This document shows, piece after piece, positions 1 through 11,127 of a DNA stretch of 64,000 nucleotides. Each line of letters opens with the position of its first letter. Within the stretch, counting starts at the first letter, position 1. The stretch is from Stereum hirsutum FP-91666 SS1 (taxonomy: Eukaryota; Basidiomycota; Agaricomycetes; Russulales; Stereaceae): NCBI RefSeq assembly GCF_000264905.1, contig NW_006763133.1:568675-632674 (forward strand). The letters are read 5' to 3'. A program made the position numbers and the translations under genes. A model generated the notes under the pieces. The model saw only the letters and a program-made list of their open reading frames with translations. It had not been told where the DNA came from and made no database searches.

Positions 1-580
1 AGAGGAGCCAGAGACAATCTTTGTGCCATCGGGCGAAAATGCGACGGACTGGACACTGCCACTGCGTCCTTCGAACGGCTTTGACACCTCCTCGCCATTC
101 TCAACATCCCACATCCGGATCGTTTGGTCAAAGGAGCCAGAGACAATCTTTGTGCCATCGGGCGAAAATGCGACGGAGCTGACAGACTCGGTGTGTCCTT
201 TGAAAGGCTTCGACACCTCCTCACCACTCTCAACATCCCACATCCGGATCGTGCGGTCAGAGGAGCCAGAGACAATCTTTGTGCCATCAGGCGAAAATGC
301 AACGGACCAGACATTGTCGATGTGTCCTTCAAATGGCTTCGACACCTCCTTGCCGCTCTCGACATCCCACACCCGGATTGTGCGGTCAGTGGAGCCAGAG
401 ACAATCTTTGTGCCATCAGGCGAAAATGCAACAGAACAAATAGAGTCAGTGTGTCCTTCAAATGGCTTTGACACCTCCTCACCACTCTCAACATCCCACA
501 TCCGGAGTGTGTGCTCGATGGAGCCAGAGACAATCTTTGTGCCATCAGGCGAGAAAGCAACAGATAGCACAGGGTTTGGT
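1..580 (-). repeat. 129-base tandem WD40-coding repeat array
   Basis: Five copies of the same GGAGCCAGAGAC word lie at 4, 133, 262, 391 and 520, exactly 129 bases (43 codons) apart. On the minus strand each unit reads as a WD40 blade with SVAFSPDGTKIVSGS and IRMWDVESGEEVSKPFEGH. Most differences between units fall at a few codons, as expected for a repeat array under concerted evolution with selected variable positions. The array continues beyond the left edge. Confidence 0.93.
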
Positions 581-3270
581 ATATGCAAGATCATATGCTT
601 TCTCTTCCTACTCTCAAGTAGTTCAGCACAACATAGGAGTGTGTTTGGGAAGTGCTTCCGATACAGCTGTGTGATTTGGGAATGTGAGGGTGAGAAAGGC
701 AGAGCAGAGATGTAAATGTGTGCAAGGCATCGGCTTATTGGCTCATTGAAGTCCATCAAAAAGGCCCTTGCATCCTCTAAGAATAGCAACAATGCTGGCA
801 TGGTCTGTGGTAAATTTCAAGATCAGAATGACCGTCTCAAACTGCATAATGAATATTGAGCTCACCTTCACCCGTAAGATTAGCTTTTGAATTCTAGCAG
901 GACTACCAGCAACAAGGCCCAATGCACTCAGAACCTCGACCCAGTACAAGAACTTAGACTTCAGAACACTCTCCAAGCAAGGCCACAACTTTGAATCATA
1001 TCCTTGCTCTGAGGCAATGGCATGCTCATTCCAAAAACGGCAAGCATAGGAAACATCATCTGGAATTGCCCTCAGTGTTTGATGTGTGTTTGGAGCCGAT
1101 GAGGTCTGGACTCTGGCAACATCAAAATATAGTTGCGAGGACATTATGTCAAGACAGCCATGAGCAAGATCGAGGTGGGTCTCCACAACATTAACGAACC
1201 ACGGATGTCTTCCTGATCTTTCCCGGTCGGTGAGGTAGTCTCCGAACGATGCGTGGTATGTTGTCAAGAAGCCGCGCTCATCGCGAGGAACGGACACCAA
1301 GGAGTGAATGTTTCCGACCGCTACACGGACCCGCCGTGGATTTATACGCAGCAAATTGGCCATTGAATGGACGGACAAGGTTTCAGCCACACAAATCACA
1401 GCCGAAAGACATCGCAAGAAATCCGAGCGCTCAGATGACTTAGGGGATGTATTGAGCACGGAGAGTGCACGTTCAAGGATGAATGTGTACATATTGTCTA
1501 TCGGCCGAATCGCGAACGGGGAGCTGGGTAGGGCAGGATCTGTGAGTTCGTGAAGCCGTCCTTGGGGATCGTTGTCAGAGATATACTTGAGAGCAGTGGA
1601 TGCAAAGATAAACAATCCGTCTGCGTGACGCGTGAGTATTTGGACCTGAGTGTCCGAGGGCCATTCGACAAGAGAGCCTCGCTCTAGATCGTTGTGAGCG
1701 GCGAGGGCGCTCAACTCGGTGCGGAGATAGAGCTCGATGTCCTTATGTATACTGTTCTCATCAACGTCTTGCAGACGAAGAGTTTTGGGGTACTCGATGG
1801 AAAGTGTATTTCGTATGTGGCGCTCGGGCCTGCTCGTGACAAGAAATTTTACTGGAAGATTAGGAGCATGCTGAAGGAGCAGACGTAGTATATTCTGTGT
1901 TGCTTTCGTGTCAGAGCACTCGTCCAAAGCGTCGACAACAAAGATCAGCATCGGTGCGGACACGCCATTGAGAGCAGCTTTGATCGGCTCCGATAGGAGT
2001 GTCATGAATTGATCGCGGATATCAAGTACGAGTTCTGCCTTAGCAGAGTTTCGTCTTTCCTGGGCATACGCAGGCCGCACAGATGCGAGATATCCCGCAA
2101 GTGAAGGGATAATCGACTTCACGTCCTCTCGCTTTTGGTCTCGTGAGCAGAAGAAGTGGCCGCCTAGAAGATCGTGACGGTGCAGCAGTCGCACAATAGA
2201 TGCAGCGATGGTGCTCTTCCCAGTTCCGGCACCACCGCTGAGCCACAAGACGTGCGAGGCATCGCGTGACCTCGCCCAAGCGAGGAGATCCTGAAGAATT
2301 TCGACTCGGGTGCCAGGAAGGCACGCGTCGACATTAGGGATACCTTGGTATTTGCTGAAGTCGGCTGTGTATGCAAGTCAGTACGTACGTCGCAAAGCGT
2401 CCTGTTCGGAAATTTACCGTCATCAGCAAGCCCTTCCACACCCTAATCCATGAAGACAACAATCGGTCAGCTTCAAGATATAGACGACCGCGGAGCGGTC
2501 GGGTGCCCATCGGGCAGCGGCGAACTCACGCTTTGAATACTCTCTAGCACGCGTCTGTTGTTCATGACGACATCCAACTAAATAGCCACTCAGTGAGCGA
2601 GTCCGACAGTGACTGTAGGCACATCTGGCTCACTGTAAGTACGTCTATGGTGTTGGAGATCGTGCGAAGGGCCCGCGCGATTGTCTGAACATCGCTTTCA
2701 GCGTCAATGATACGCTTTGTAATGCCACGCTGGAGTAGACGGCGGATTTCGGCGTCCTGAGTCTCGATCGTGCTTCAAGAAGATATGTCAGAGAACGTAT
2801 AGCATCAATACAGCCGACAGAGACTCACGCAGATATTTGGTCGATACGATGGTCCGGCGAGCTAAGCTTCTCATGCGAGCCCAAGCTCTTGCTCCTGTGG
2901 TCCTTGACGATCTTGAGCACTAAGTTGAGCATATCTGCGGCATCCTCAAGCTCCTCTTTCGCACCATGGACCTTCTGAAGAGGAAAGAGGAACATCAACG
3001 AGTCGCGCTCGGAACAACCGACGGTCTTGATACGCACATCAATGAGTTCAAGAACTGCCAGCAAGCCGCTGGTAGCCGTCTTCAATGGCGGGAACGCGTC
3101 TGAGAACTCCTTCACCGTACTCAAGATAGCCTTCAATGCCGAGAGCCCTTCATCGAGAGCCTTCGGGCGAGCGGGGATGTTTCGGGACTCAGAGCCCGAG
3201 TGAGGTCGTACGTCCGATGGCAGGAGTTGCAGATATGGGTTCGCAGAAGGTGCCGAGGGCGAAGGAGAGG
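1..3270 (-). CDS. NACHT-WD40 NLR (STAND) protein, 3' end outside window
   Basis: Likely cytoplasmic non-self or stress sensor of the fungal NLR class. Reading right to left: a Ser/Pro-rich start, then a helical N-terminal domain (about 2825-3240, with FPPLKTATSGLLAVLELID), short linker exons (2450-2770), then the NACHT ATPase (about 870-2370). The NACHT part has Walker A GGAGTGKST, Walker B-like FVVDALDEC and a following LVTSRPE motif. A 91-base intron (865 down to 775, donor GTGAGC, splice after TTAGAG) restores the frame into a linker with NEPIS and HIYISALPFS and then WD40 repeats from about 590 to the left edge. Another intron interrupts the helical domain after LELID (donor GTGCGT, acceptor CTTCAG). 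The first exon and start codon were not resolved; 3270 is the start of the first exon that reads clearly. Domain order and motifs are seen; the immune role is inferred from the family. Confidence 0.85.
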
Positions 3271-3389
3271 CTGTGGGCGTGAGTCGACGGATGGTGGGGA
3301 CGTGGAGTAAGGATTAGACCGTTTGTGGCGAGAGCAAAAGTTAGAGTGAGTTTATGCAACCTTGTAAGTGTGCGTTGACCCTTACCGCC

Positions 3390-4424
3390 ATCATTGTGCT
3401 GGCCTATGCCCTATTACACCCGACAGCTCTAGTCAGCTTCCACTCAATGTCGAACTGTGAAACACGCAGCAAAAGAACAGTCTACTCACGATATGAAGCC
3501 TCTCGAGCACGTGCGTGCCGTCCATCGCCACATTCGACTATATACCCAATGAGCCAATGCGTTGGACGGACATCGCAAGCATATGCCGCTCACCGTGAGT
3601 ACATCTAAGAGTTCCGAAAGGTGGCCAAGGGCCTGCGCAATCGTCTGAACATCGTTGTCAGCCTCAATGACAAGTCCTGTGACGCCATCATCCAGGAGGC
3701 GGCCGATTTCTTCACCCTGAGCCTTGATTGCACTTGTTGAAGAAACGAAGTCAGAGAGCAGGCGGGAAGGATACTATACTACCCAGGACGACGCACACAG
3801 AAAATTTCTCGTCAACCTGATCAATCAATCTACCGGTTTCATTCGAATGCGTGCTCTTGCTGTTGTGGGGCTCGAGGATCTGGATCAAACCGGCAAGCAT
3901 ATTGACGGCGACCTCCAACTCCTTCTTTGCACCTTTGACTTCCTAAAAACAGCAAAAAAACGAATCAGCGGGGGATTGGTAGTCTCCTACACAGACCTTT
4001 ATAGTCATGACAATCGATCACTAGGGGATTGGCGAGATAGGCAGGAGATTGATAACGCACAGCGATGCGATTGAGAACGATCAGAAAGTCGGTGGCAGCC
4101 TTTTGTATGTCAGGACAGGCCTCAGAGATATTTTCCAAAGCACCAATAACTCTCTTCAATGCGGGGAGCTCCGTACTAAGAGCCAGCTCCGTACGATCTG
4201 CACTGGCAGTGGCCTGAGTTCCGAGGTTGGGAAGATGAATACCAGACTGTATGAGCTATTACGATTTGTTCGACACAGGTTGAAAATGAAAGAAAATATA
4301 TGGTAGACGCAACTTGTGTGTTCGGCTCTGGGCTTGGATCACGTCCAACACAGCAGTTTAAGGAAAGAAAAAAATTTCTGGCTCTGCTAGGACCAGTGGG
4401 AGAAGGCCTGGGCACTTGGGGCAT
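3390..4424 (-). pseudogene. Decayed second copy of the NLR N-terminal domain
   Basis: A run of exons repeats the layout of the adjacent NLR's first third. A possible ATG at 4424 starts MPQVPRPSPTGPSRA. Then come LPALKRVIGALENISEAC and DIQKAATDFLIVLNRIA, an intron in the same place as in the neighbour (donor GTGCGT, acceptor TTTTAG), EVKGAKKELEVAVNMLAGL, and exons matching the neighbour's linker exons (GEEIGRLLDDGVTGLVIEA, then VAMDGTHVLERLHI). The exon that would lead into the NACHT domain (about 3400-3460) has in-frame stops, and no second NACHT follows. It is probably a leftover of a tandem duplication of the 5' end of the NLR. It might still be transcribed as a short N-domain-only protein or as upstream exons of the intact NLR. 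Confidence 0.6.
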
Positions 4425-4769
4425 GACAGTTTGTGAAATGCAGTGAAGCGAGGTTCGTCGGGTGTTAGCAAGTTGTAGACAACAGCGACGGCTGGGTAGG
4501 AGGGCAGAGTCGATGGGTCTTATTCGATTGACGCCCAGTTGACAGATCGTGTCACACGGGTCGGCGTGGGGATGTTACTTTGGAGACAGATGATCCTCGC
4601 TTGCCCGGTTGAAATCTCGTCTACTCTGCCTTTGGGAGACTACTTAGGGGAGACTAGATAGGTGGTTCTTGGGCTCGAGGTACGCTCCTCTTTCTGTTCT
4701 TCGTCAGTGTGGCACCGGTTGTGGCCCACCGTTCTCTTCACTCACTCTCCCTCGCCCACACCAATTTCC
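4425..4769. other. Intergenic, no gene seen
   Basis: Region upstream of the duplicated NLR N-domain. It may hold that copy's promoter. No convincing coding signal on either strand. Confidence 0.4.
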
Positions 4770-4967
4770 CCACTTTTCATTCCCGATCCACAATCCAACG
4801 GCTCCCCAACCGCCCTCGACGCACTTGTCTTCGCCTACCTCCACACCCTACTGCACACGCACGACGACCTACGCATCGAAGTCGCCCGGCGCGTCAATCT
4901 TGTCACTTGGGAGCGGAGGGTGTATGAGGCTGTTAAGGGGGCTTTTGTGCGGGGGGGCGGGTCGTGA
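4770..4967 (+). pseudogene. Metaxin/Tom37-like C-terminal fragment
   Basis: One open stretch reads SPTALDALVFAYLHTLL, then a hydrophilic helix with VARRVNLVTWERRVYEAV, ending at a stop at 4967. This resembles the GST-C-like end of metaxin/Sam37 proteins of the mitochondrial outer-membrane sorting machinery, where an SPTxLDALVF motif is typical. The upstream two thirds of such a protein (thioredoxin-like part and linker) is not present, so it looks like a transposed or truncated fragment. The family assignment is from memory of the motif and is tentative. Confidence 0.4.
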
Positions 4968-5394
4968 GGTATGCGGAGGGTCTGTCTATTCGTTAAGTAT
5001 TGTGATACATGTTAGATGCGTCTTATGCACTCTCCTGCTTACCTCGACTCTTCATAAGTATCGGGCAAGGGGTCTGTATTTCTGATATTTCAGTTGAGCG
5101 AGAGTCTTTCTTGGTGCTTCACCGTCTCGGGCTCTCTTTTTTGTACTCGTGGAATTGGAATCTGCGAAGTGGTTTGAGCAGCACCAGACTTCTGAGAGCC
5201 TTCCTGTGCGGTAGACGACAGGGCTAACCTTCTGCCCAGGCCCCAGGCCTTCCAGAAGAAGCATTCATCATGTTTTTCCATCTCAAAGCTACGTATCCTC
5301 GTGCTTAAATGCAAATCGAATAATACAGAAAACACCATCATCTTCCCTTCCTCAGCCTGCAGTTCATATCAATCAGGATCATCGCCAGCGATAA
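4968..5394. other. Intergenic, no gene seen
   Basis: Short frames on both strands without domain-like content, no RNA gene recognised. Confidence 0.35.
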
Positions 5395-5560
5395 GTTAAA
5401 CCCTCGAGCTCGCCAGCATCTGAATCCGCATACTCACATCCCAAGGCCCAAGCAGTTTCTTTCGCTCCTGGGCCGCTTCTTCCAGCCTCTCTGACTGCAC
5501 TAGTAGGCCACGTGTGCGACGTCTAGGTCATGCCAGATGCTCTTCCATAGGCGGCCGTGC
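5395..5560 (-). pseudogene. TPR gene 3'-end remnant
   Basis: On the minus strand this reads SERLEEAAQERKKLLGPWDV followed by a match to MRMLA-type sequence. It aligns with the last repeat of the TPR gene at 5778-7370 (GGLLEEVVQERKKLLGIWDADT), and the DNA around 5530-5560 matches the stretch near 6000. Frames break within a few dozen codons. It is a decayed partial duplicate lying directly downstream of the intact gene. Confidence 0.6.
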
Positions 5561-5777
5561 TTTTCTAAGAGGAATCCTTCGTGGTACTCAGACGATGGGG
5601 TTTACCTTCCACGCGGGCCACACTGAAGTCCTCGAAGGCTTTTGTTAGTATAACGTTAATCAAGAATTCGAAGTGAGTACGATTTCCATCTAGATTGAAA
5701 GATACATATCCGCTCGTAGAACCCTTGTTAACATACAAATTGAGCAGTACGAAAGGGATGTCCGGATTTATCTGCGG

Positions 5778-7370
5778 CTAGAATCCTATCATTTCTCCTT
5801 CTTGTAGCTCAGTCTCAACAAGGATCGCATCGCCATGCAAAGCCAGTGTGCGATATACCCTCGCTAACATCCTCATACTCGAGTGCGTGTCCGCGTCCCA
5901 GATTCCAAGGAGTTTCTTCCGCTCCTGCACTACCTCTTCCAACAGGCCGCCGGCCTCTCTGAACTGCCTAAGGCTAATATGTGCGCCGGCGAGGTCGTGT
6001 ATGCTCTTCCATAACGTATCGACGCTCTTGGAACCGGGAGGAGTCGTCCTCAGCCTGGCTTCTACCACCTGTGTGTATAGCAAGACGGCTTCTGCGTACA
6101 CACCGTGCTGCTGATAAGTGCGTGCCAGGTCCTCCTTATTCGCTAACGTGTCCTTGTGGTCGCTACCGAGCATTCTCTCCCTCACACCTACTACTTCCGA
6201 TAGGAGCCTCACGGAGTCGCCGTGCCTGCTTAAATGGACGTAGGCGGTGCCCAGGCCAGTCATACTCTCTTGGGTGTCGATGTCTTCGACACCGGGGTTC
6301 CGCTTTCTCTCCTCGACGACGTCCTCCCATAAAACTGCCGCCTCACCATAGCGATGAAGTTGGAACAACGCCCGTGCGAGACGATCCTTACTGGACAGCG
6401 TATCAACATGATCGAGGCCCAGCACCTCCATCCGCCTCGCCACGACTTCCCGTAATAATTCCACAGCCAACACACTCTGGCCGAGCTCCATATACACCGC
6501 CGCCAGGAAATGTGCGCTCCTGAGTGTGTCGACGTGGGAGATCCCGAGAACTGCCTCCCTGCCTTCAACGACCTCCTCCAGGAGCGCGGCCGCTTCTGTG
6601 TGTCGATGCAGATAGTTCGTGTATACCGCCGCCAGGGCGTGTTTTGTCCGCAGACTATCCTGATCCTTTGGGCCCAGGACCGTCACAATCTCCTCGTAGA
6701 ACTTTGCCGCCAGTTCGTAGCGGTGGAGACGTCGCACGTACAGATCGGCGAGGTGTTGCTTCGTTTGGAGTGTCGCTGGATGATGCGCTCCCCATTGTTT
6801 CATGTTCGACGCGAGCACCTCCTCGTATAATTCCGCGGACTCGACGTGGCGGCCTAGCTTCGCGTATACGACCGCGAGGTGGGACGTGCTGTCCACGGTG
6901 TCGACATTATGCGGTCCTAAGGTCCTCCGTCGCAGCTGGACGACCTCCTCAAACGTGATCACAGCGTCCGTGTAGCGCCCGAGCGTCGCGTAGACGCCGG
7001 CGAGGACGTGTATAGACCGCAATGTCTCGCTATGTGTGTGACCAAGAACCCTCTTTCTCCCATCCACGACTTTGGTGATGAGCGCTAGCGCCTTGCTGCT
7101 CGCCTTGTGTTTTGCGTACGAGGTGGCGAGACGATGCATGCTGTCGAGAGTATCGATATGGTTCGCACCTAGGACTTTCTTTCTCCGTTCTACTATCCCC
7201 TCCAACAGCACTATATCCGTATCCAGACTGATGGCTGAGGACGATGGGATGTTGACAGAATTAAACCTGTCGCTGGCCGACGTCGACGCCACCTGGACCA
7301 TGGTCGATATTTCGGGGTACCGCAGACCTTCAGATAACGAACCGTCAGGATAAGTCCCACAATTATTCAC
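5778..7370 (-). CDS. Kinesin-light-chain-type TPR repeat protein
   Basis: The 530-residue open frame holds eleven tandem repeats of about 42 residues built on the pattern VLGxxHxDTLxSxHxLA followed by a helix with Y or F and EEVVxxR. This is the kinesin-light-chain/TPR_12 type common in fungal NLRs and related signalling proteins, where the array acts as a ligand or partner binding superhelix. No kinase, NACHT or other effector domain is visible in this frame. A plausible upstream exon ends near 7390 with a GTAAGT donor, so the true start may lie further right and the N-terminus given here (MNNCGTYPDGSL) is uncertain. Related TPR arrays occur at 39086-41574 and 63236-64000. Confidence 0.75.
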   Translation of the reverse strand: MNNCGTYPDGSLSEGLRYPEISTMVQVASTSASDRFNSVNIPSSSAISLDTDIVLLEGIVERRKKVLGANHIDTLDSMHRLATSYAKHKASSKALALITKVVDGRKRVLGHTHSETLRSIHVLAGVYATLGRYTDAVITFEEVVQLRRRTLGPHNVDTVDSTSHLAVVYAKLGRHVESAELYEEVLASNMKQWGAHHPATLQTKQHLADLYVRRLHRYELAAKFYEEIVTVLGPKDQDSLRTKHALAAVYTNYLHRHTEAAALLEEVVEGREAVLGISHVDTLRSAHFLAAVYMELGQSVLAVELLREVVARRMEVLGLDHVDTLSSKDRLARALFQLHRYGEAAVLWEDVVEERKRNPGVEDIDTQESMTGLGTAYVHLSRHGDSVRLLSEVVGVRERMLGSDHKDTLANKEDLARTYQQHGVYAEAVLLYTQVVEARLRTTPPGSKSVDTLWKSIHDLAGAHISLRQFREAGGLLEEVVQERKKLLGIWDADTHSSMRMLARVYRTLALHGDAILVETELQEGEMIGF

Positions 7371-7922
7371 ATAACACTTACTGAACGGTAGAGACAGAGG
7401 CCTTCCACAGAGTGTGCTCGAAGGGAGATCTCGAGTCCGGTGTCATGCTTCAGCACCTTATATTTAGCTCCCACACGGGATCGAGAACCTCAGGCCTCAA
7501 GGCTTCAAGGCTTGCGGGCCGCTTGAGGCGTATGCATGTCGCGCTTGACGGTCTGTGGAATGCTATATTCGGGAACTTGAATCTTCGTGACTGGATAAGA
7601 CGGTAAAGCTAGCTTTTAATGACGAGCTTCCGAGGTCGAAAGAACAGACCAACTTCCTAGGCGGTGATCGCAAAGCGGTCAAGAATAGTGTATTGCAGGA
7701 GCAGCGGATCCGAGAGAACATGATACCAACACACCGTAGTAAAATCATAGCGACGAATGGAAGAGCAGTCTACGTAGAGGTATGAGCATCTTCGTCGCGA
7801 ATAGGTAGCTATCAGTGTACACCAGTCTCACATCGCACGACTTCTAATAACAATGGTTGAGCGACACGCCACACGAATCTCATTACTCCAAGGGCGTTGA
7901 CCTCGAGGCCCTCTAGTTGAGG
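7371..7922. other. Probable upstream exons of the TPR gene; otherwise unassigned
   Basis: On the minus strand, 7386-7480 reads as coding sequence (HDTGLEISLRAHSVEGLC) ending at a GTAAGT donor near 7385, in keeping with a missing 5' part of the TPR gene. Further right, only short frames are seen, none with a recognised domain. Confidence 0.35.
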
Positions 7923-9435
7923 TCATTGACTTTTTCTGCTCGATTTAGCGGATCGTTTGACCTGGTCTCCATTCGCCACCGCCACACAATCTGCTGTCTG
8001 GTTCGACTTCACCTGTGGCCCCGTCGACTCTTTGGGTTTCGAAGACCCAGCGAACCGTTTCTGCAGAGCAGCGATCATCTTCGTAAACCTGTAGAGTGGG
8101 GTGTTAGTATTCGGGCAAAACACCTGTGGCACAGGGCAAGCTGACCAGAACCAGTTGAGGAACTGGAGCACCACATTCCCTACGCCGTAGAAGAGCGCGA
8201 TAAAGAATGGTATCTGGTGATGGATAGCTCTCAGGGTGTGGAAGAAGCGGTAAGACTATTCCACAGAATGCAAGTGTTAGCAGATATGACGTATAGCATG
8301 ACCAAGGAGAGTGGCGAGGGAGCGAAGTGAGCGTAGCCCCAGGTCAGGCCGACGAGGAGACGTACCATTATTCCGCCGTAGACTAGTCGTGTGCCAGCAA
8401 ATGTGCCGAGAAGGAATACGCCATTGATCATCTGTGCGAGGGAACCTGTATTTCCTGTCTTGTCTATGAACCTTTTCGACGTGGACATCAATGTTCAGTG
8501 TACGTGTACGTGCCCTAACATCGCGGCCTATAGCGAGCAGAAACGCCTACCAGTGGATGTTAAGGAACGGTGTACTTCTGCATAACCAAGAAGCAGGCTT
8601 GGTTAGAGATCTTTGTGTCATGGAATGAGCAAAATGAAGAATTAAACGGACATTTCCCACAAGAGGAACCGTGCGCCATAATATGCCAAGAAAGGTCTCT
8701 GTCGTAGGCTCGATTAGACTTTGAAGCTTGCCGAGAGTAAAGTTGACTTGCAAAGCTGAATAAATAGATGCCTAGACAAGCAAGAGCTATGCGGCCAAAT
8801 GAGACGACGTCAGCACAGTTGCGACACCGCACGGATTGTGGCCTGACATCATCGTGCATCACTCACCGTGGACTGTGAACCCAATGTCCTCGTAGTGGAT
8901 CAGGGATTCTACGCTGTCCCAGACGAAATATCTTGGCACATGGTCAACGTCAGGCCAAGATCATGTGGAGAAATTCAAGAGTGAGACGCACCCGCTAGAA
9001 ATGGCGTATAACTTTGCGACGCTATCGTCCCATCCAAACGCGCGGTCATGGTCCAATGCCGGGACATCGAGAGATCTAAAGGCTATCGGGACAACAAGAA
9101 GAGAATGGAACATAGACACGACATGGGTAGTCCTGCGCCAGTCGAGAGGATATAATATTGTATTTTGCGAAATGTCCGGTACGACCATAGGCGTAGAAAG
9201 TCATGGAAAAATATAAAAAGATGAGCCACGAACTAGAGTGTTGGAGATGAGGACAAGCTGACCACCCATTCTTCGCCCTCCCATTCAGTTTCTCCCACTC
9301 GTCCTTCCCAACAATCTTTCGACAGAGGGCCGGTGCCAATCCATACTGGATAGCCGTCCAAGAAACATAGGACAGCAAAAGAGTGCCTATATGAGGTTGA
9401 AGCCGCGGCACTGCTAACCAGTGTACTATATCCAT
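7923..9435 (-). CDS. TLC-domain (TMEM56-like) multi-pass membrane protein
   Basis: A split gene on the minus strand. Exon 1 (9435-9263) encodes MDIVHWLAVPRLQPHIGTLL and later KIVGKDEWEKLNGRAKNGW. Its TG end joins exon 2 (from 9132) to give NGW-TTHVVSMFHSLLVVPIAFR. Later exons read GYFVWDSVESLIHYEDIGF, ALACLGIYLFSFASQL, STPFLNIHW and then DKTGNTGSLAQMINGVFLLG with TFAGTRLVYGG. The ordered hydrophobic segments and the ST-PFLNxHW and GTFAGxRLVYG motifs are those of TRAM/LAG1/CLN8 (TLC) proteins of the TMEM56 type, usually in the ER or Golgi, with a role in lipid handling. The tail after the last membrane segment is Lys/Ser-rich (KRSAKSSRKSQ). Not all small exons in 8550-8880 were fixed exactly. 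Confidence 0.75.
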
Positions 9436-9978
9436 GGTCTAGACGAACCTTGGGCAGGGGATATAGCGAGACCTACAGCCGATGATGGAAGAAGGTGCGT
9501 AAGACGCGTTTATGCACGTCGGCCTCATGATGCAGCCGGTTCAAGGCGCGTGAGAACATATCCGACGCGTCGAGGTTTGTTGGATTGTGGCGTAAATGAT
9601 ATCTCTTTCCTTCCGACCACCACTACCATCGCCATACTCTGCCAGGAATATTCTTTCGGATGTTACGGAGATTGTCTTTGAATCCATTTTACATCAGTAC
9701 TCTTGAGGCGAACTCTCGCTCAGTGCTTGGTCTAAGCCGTCGGGAGTACGATGTGGCTCGTCGGGGCCCTCAGTGGCCCTGGCCGCTACCGTCACGAAAC
9801 TATGCAGTAGGTTGAACTATTTTTTATGCGTGGTGTTTGTGCGTTTGCAGGGTGTACAGCCAGAGTGTCGGGGTCAAATTCTATAGGGCATAACATCATA
9901 AGAGCCCTGGCTGTACCCTTGTACCCTCAGATCGGGCTTCGTGGCAACCACTCATGAGTATTGTTGACTTACCTGCCG
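9436..9978. other. Intergenic between divergent genes
   Basis: Lies between the starts of the TLC gene (minus) and the uncharacterised gene (plus), so it probably holds both promoters. No gene or RNA recognised. Confidence 0.4.
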
Positions 9979-11127
9979 ATGACTTATCTTACTCTCCAAC
10001 AGATGCAAAGTTTTGTGAAACCCACCGACTGTGTGGGGGAAACGAATGGACGTACTTCAAGGAAACCTAGAGGCCTGCGTATCATCCACACGCTGGATCC
10101 CACTCGCTTGGAGCAAGCTTGGAGTCTTCCGACTTCCATGACATCTCTGGCTTGTCGTGGCCAACTTACCGCGCCGGTTCACATGACCACTCCTCCGCCA
10201 AAGTCATGCGCTCGACAATTTTCTACACCCGCACGCCCTCTCACACCACCGTACCTTTTCCTGCTGGGACACACGGCTTTCTATACCACGGATCCAAGAC
10301 GTCAGTTTCACGCGCTGATTCCACCGATGCTGACCACAACACAAAGCACGTCGGACAAGTCCGCTTTCGGATAACTCCTTCCAGCGATCCAACGACCTTC
10401 GCAAACGGAAAAGATCTTCAACTGCCCACTGGTCTTCCATGGCTTACTTACATCCAAGGGCACCGTCGTCGGTCTGCTTCACAAGGCTGTCTGTGGGAGC
10501 TCTTGGTCCGAGATGGTTACATTTTCGAAACCGGTGCTGGCAACTACCGTGATAGAAAGCGAACAAAAAGAGGAACCATCTTCCATCGGTTCGGCCAGCC
10601 CTTCCTTTACAATTTCTCCCATCACATGGTGGGGTGGACTGTTGCGTCGGAGAGCCAAGGAGGGAAGAGGGTCAGAGTGCACGCTAGAAATCCACTACGA
10701 CCCGTCAAGATAGACGGTAGCCCGGTGGTTTACACAGGTACGCACATCTAGCCCTTAGCTCATGATCTTCTCGCGAACCGTCTACGACTTATCTGTTTGA
10801 AATCCTACTGACTCTTTTGATAAATCCTCTTATCATCTAGGCACTGCGCTTTGTTGTCTCGAAAAGGTCGGCAAAGGCACCGAACGTGTTGTCACAATTC
10901 GCATTCTGAAGATCGTAGATCCTGTAAAGCAAGTTTTGGCTGACGTACCCTTGATGAGAAGTTGGCTGCCAGACAGGCCAGTCGAAGGAGAATTTCTCCC
11001 ATCGTCGAGACCGGGCCGCAAATGGCTATACAACGTGGACAAGCGATGTGGTGGGGTAGCGCAATCTTTGGCCTTGCTGTTCGAGAATGAAAGATTGAGG
11101 GCCGATAACCTAGACTCTGCCCCATGA
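9979..11127 (+). pseudogene. Uncharacterised family member A, frameshifted by an 11-base insertion
   Basis: Unknown function. It is a paralogue of the gene at 58059-59434: shared blocks include TLDPTRL, SDFHDIS, VPFPAGTHGFLYHG, VGQVRFR, DPTTFANGKDLQLPTGLPW, FGQPF, ARNPLRP, PVEGEFLPSSRPG and ALLFENE. After TLDPTRLE the sequence CTTGGAG-CAAG-CTTGGAG carries an extra 11 bases (10114-10124). Without them the frame would run straight into SSDFHDIS as in the paralogue. The insertion is too short to be an intron, so this copy is probably inactivated unless translation starts downstream. A normal intron (10738-10840, GTACGC to CATCTAG) follows PVVYT, at the same place as in the paralogue. The 5' end is uncertain: ATG at 9979, or 10003 after a good acceptor. 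Confidence 0.6.

Noticed and set aside
1..715. Plus-strand repeated frame with GENAT and STSHIR motifs
   Set aside because: It is the reverse complement of the WD40 repeats on the minus strand, which carry the real motifs.
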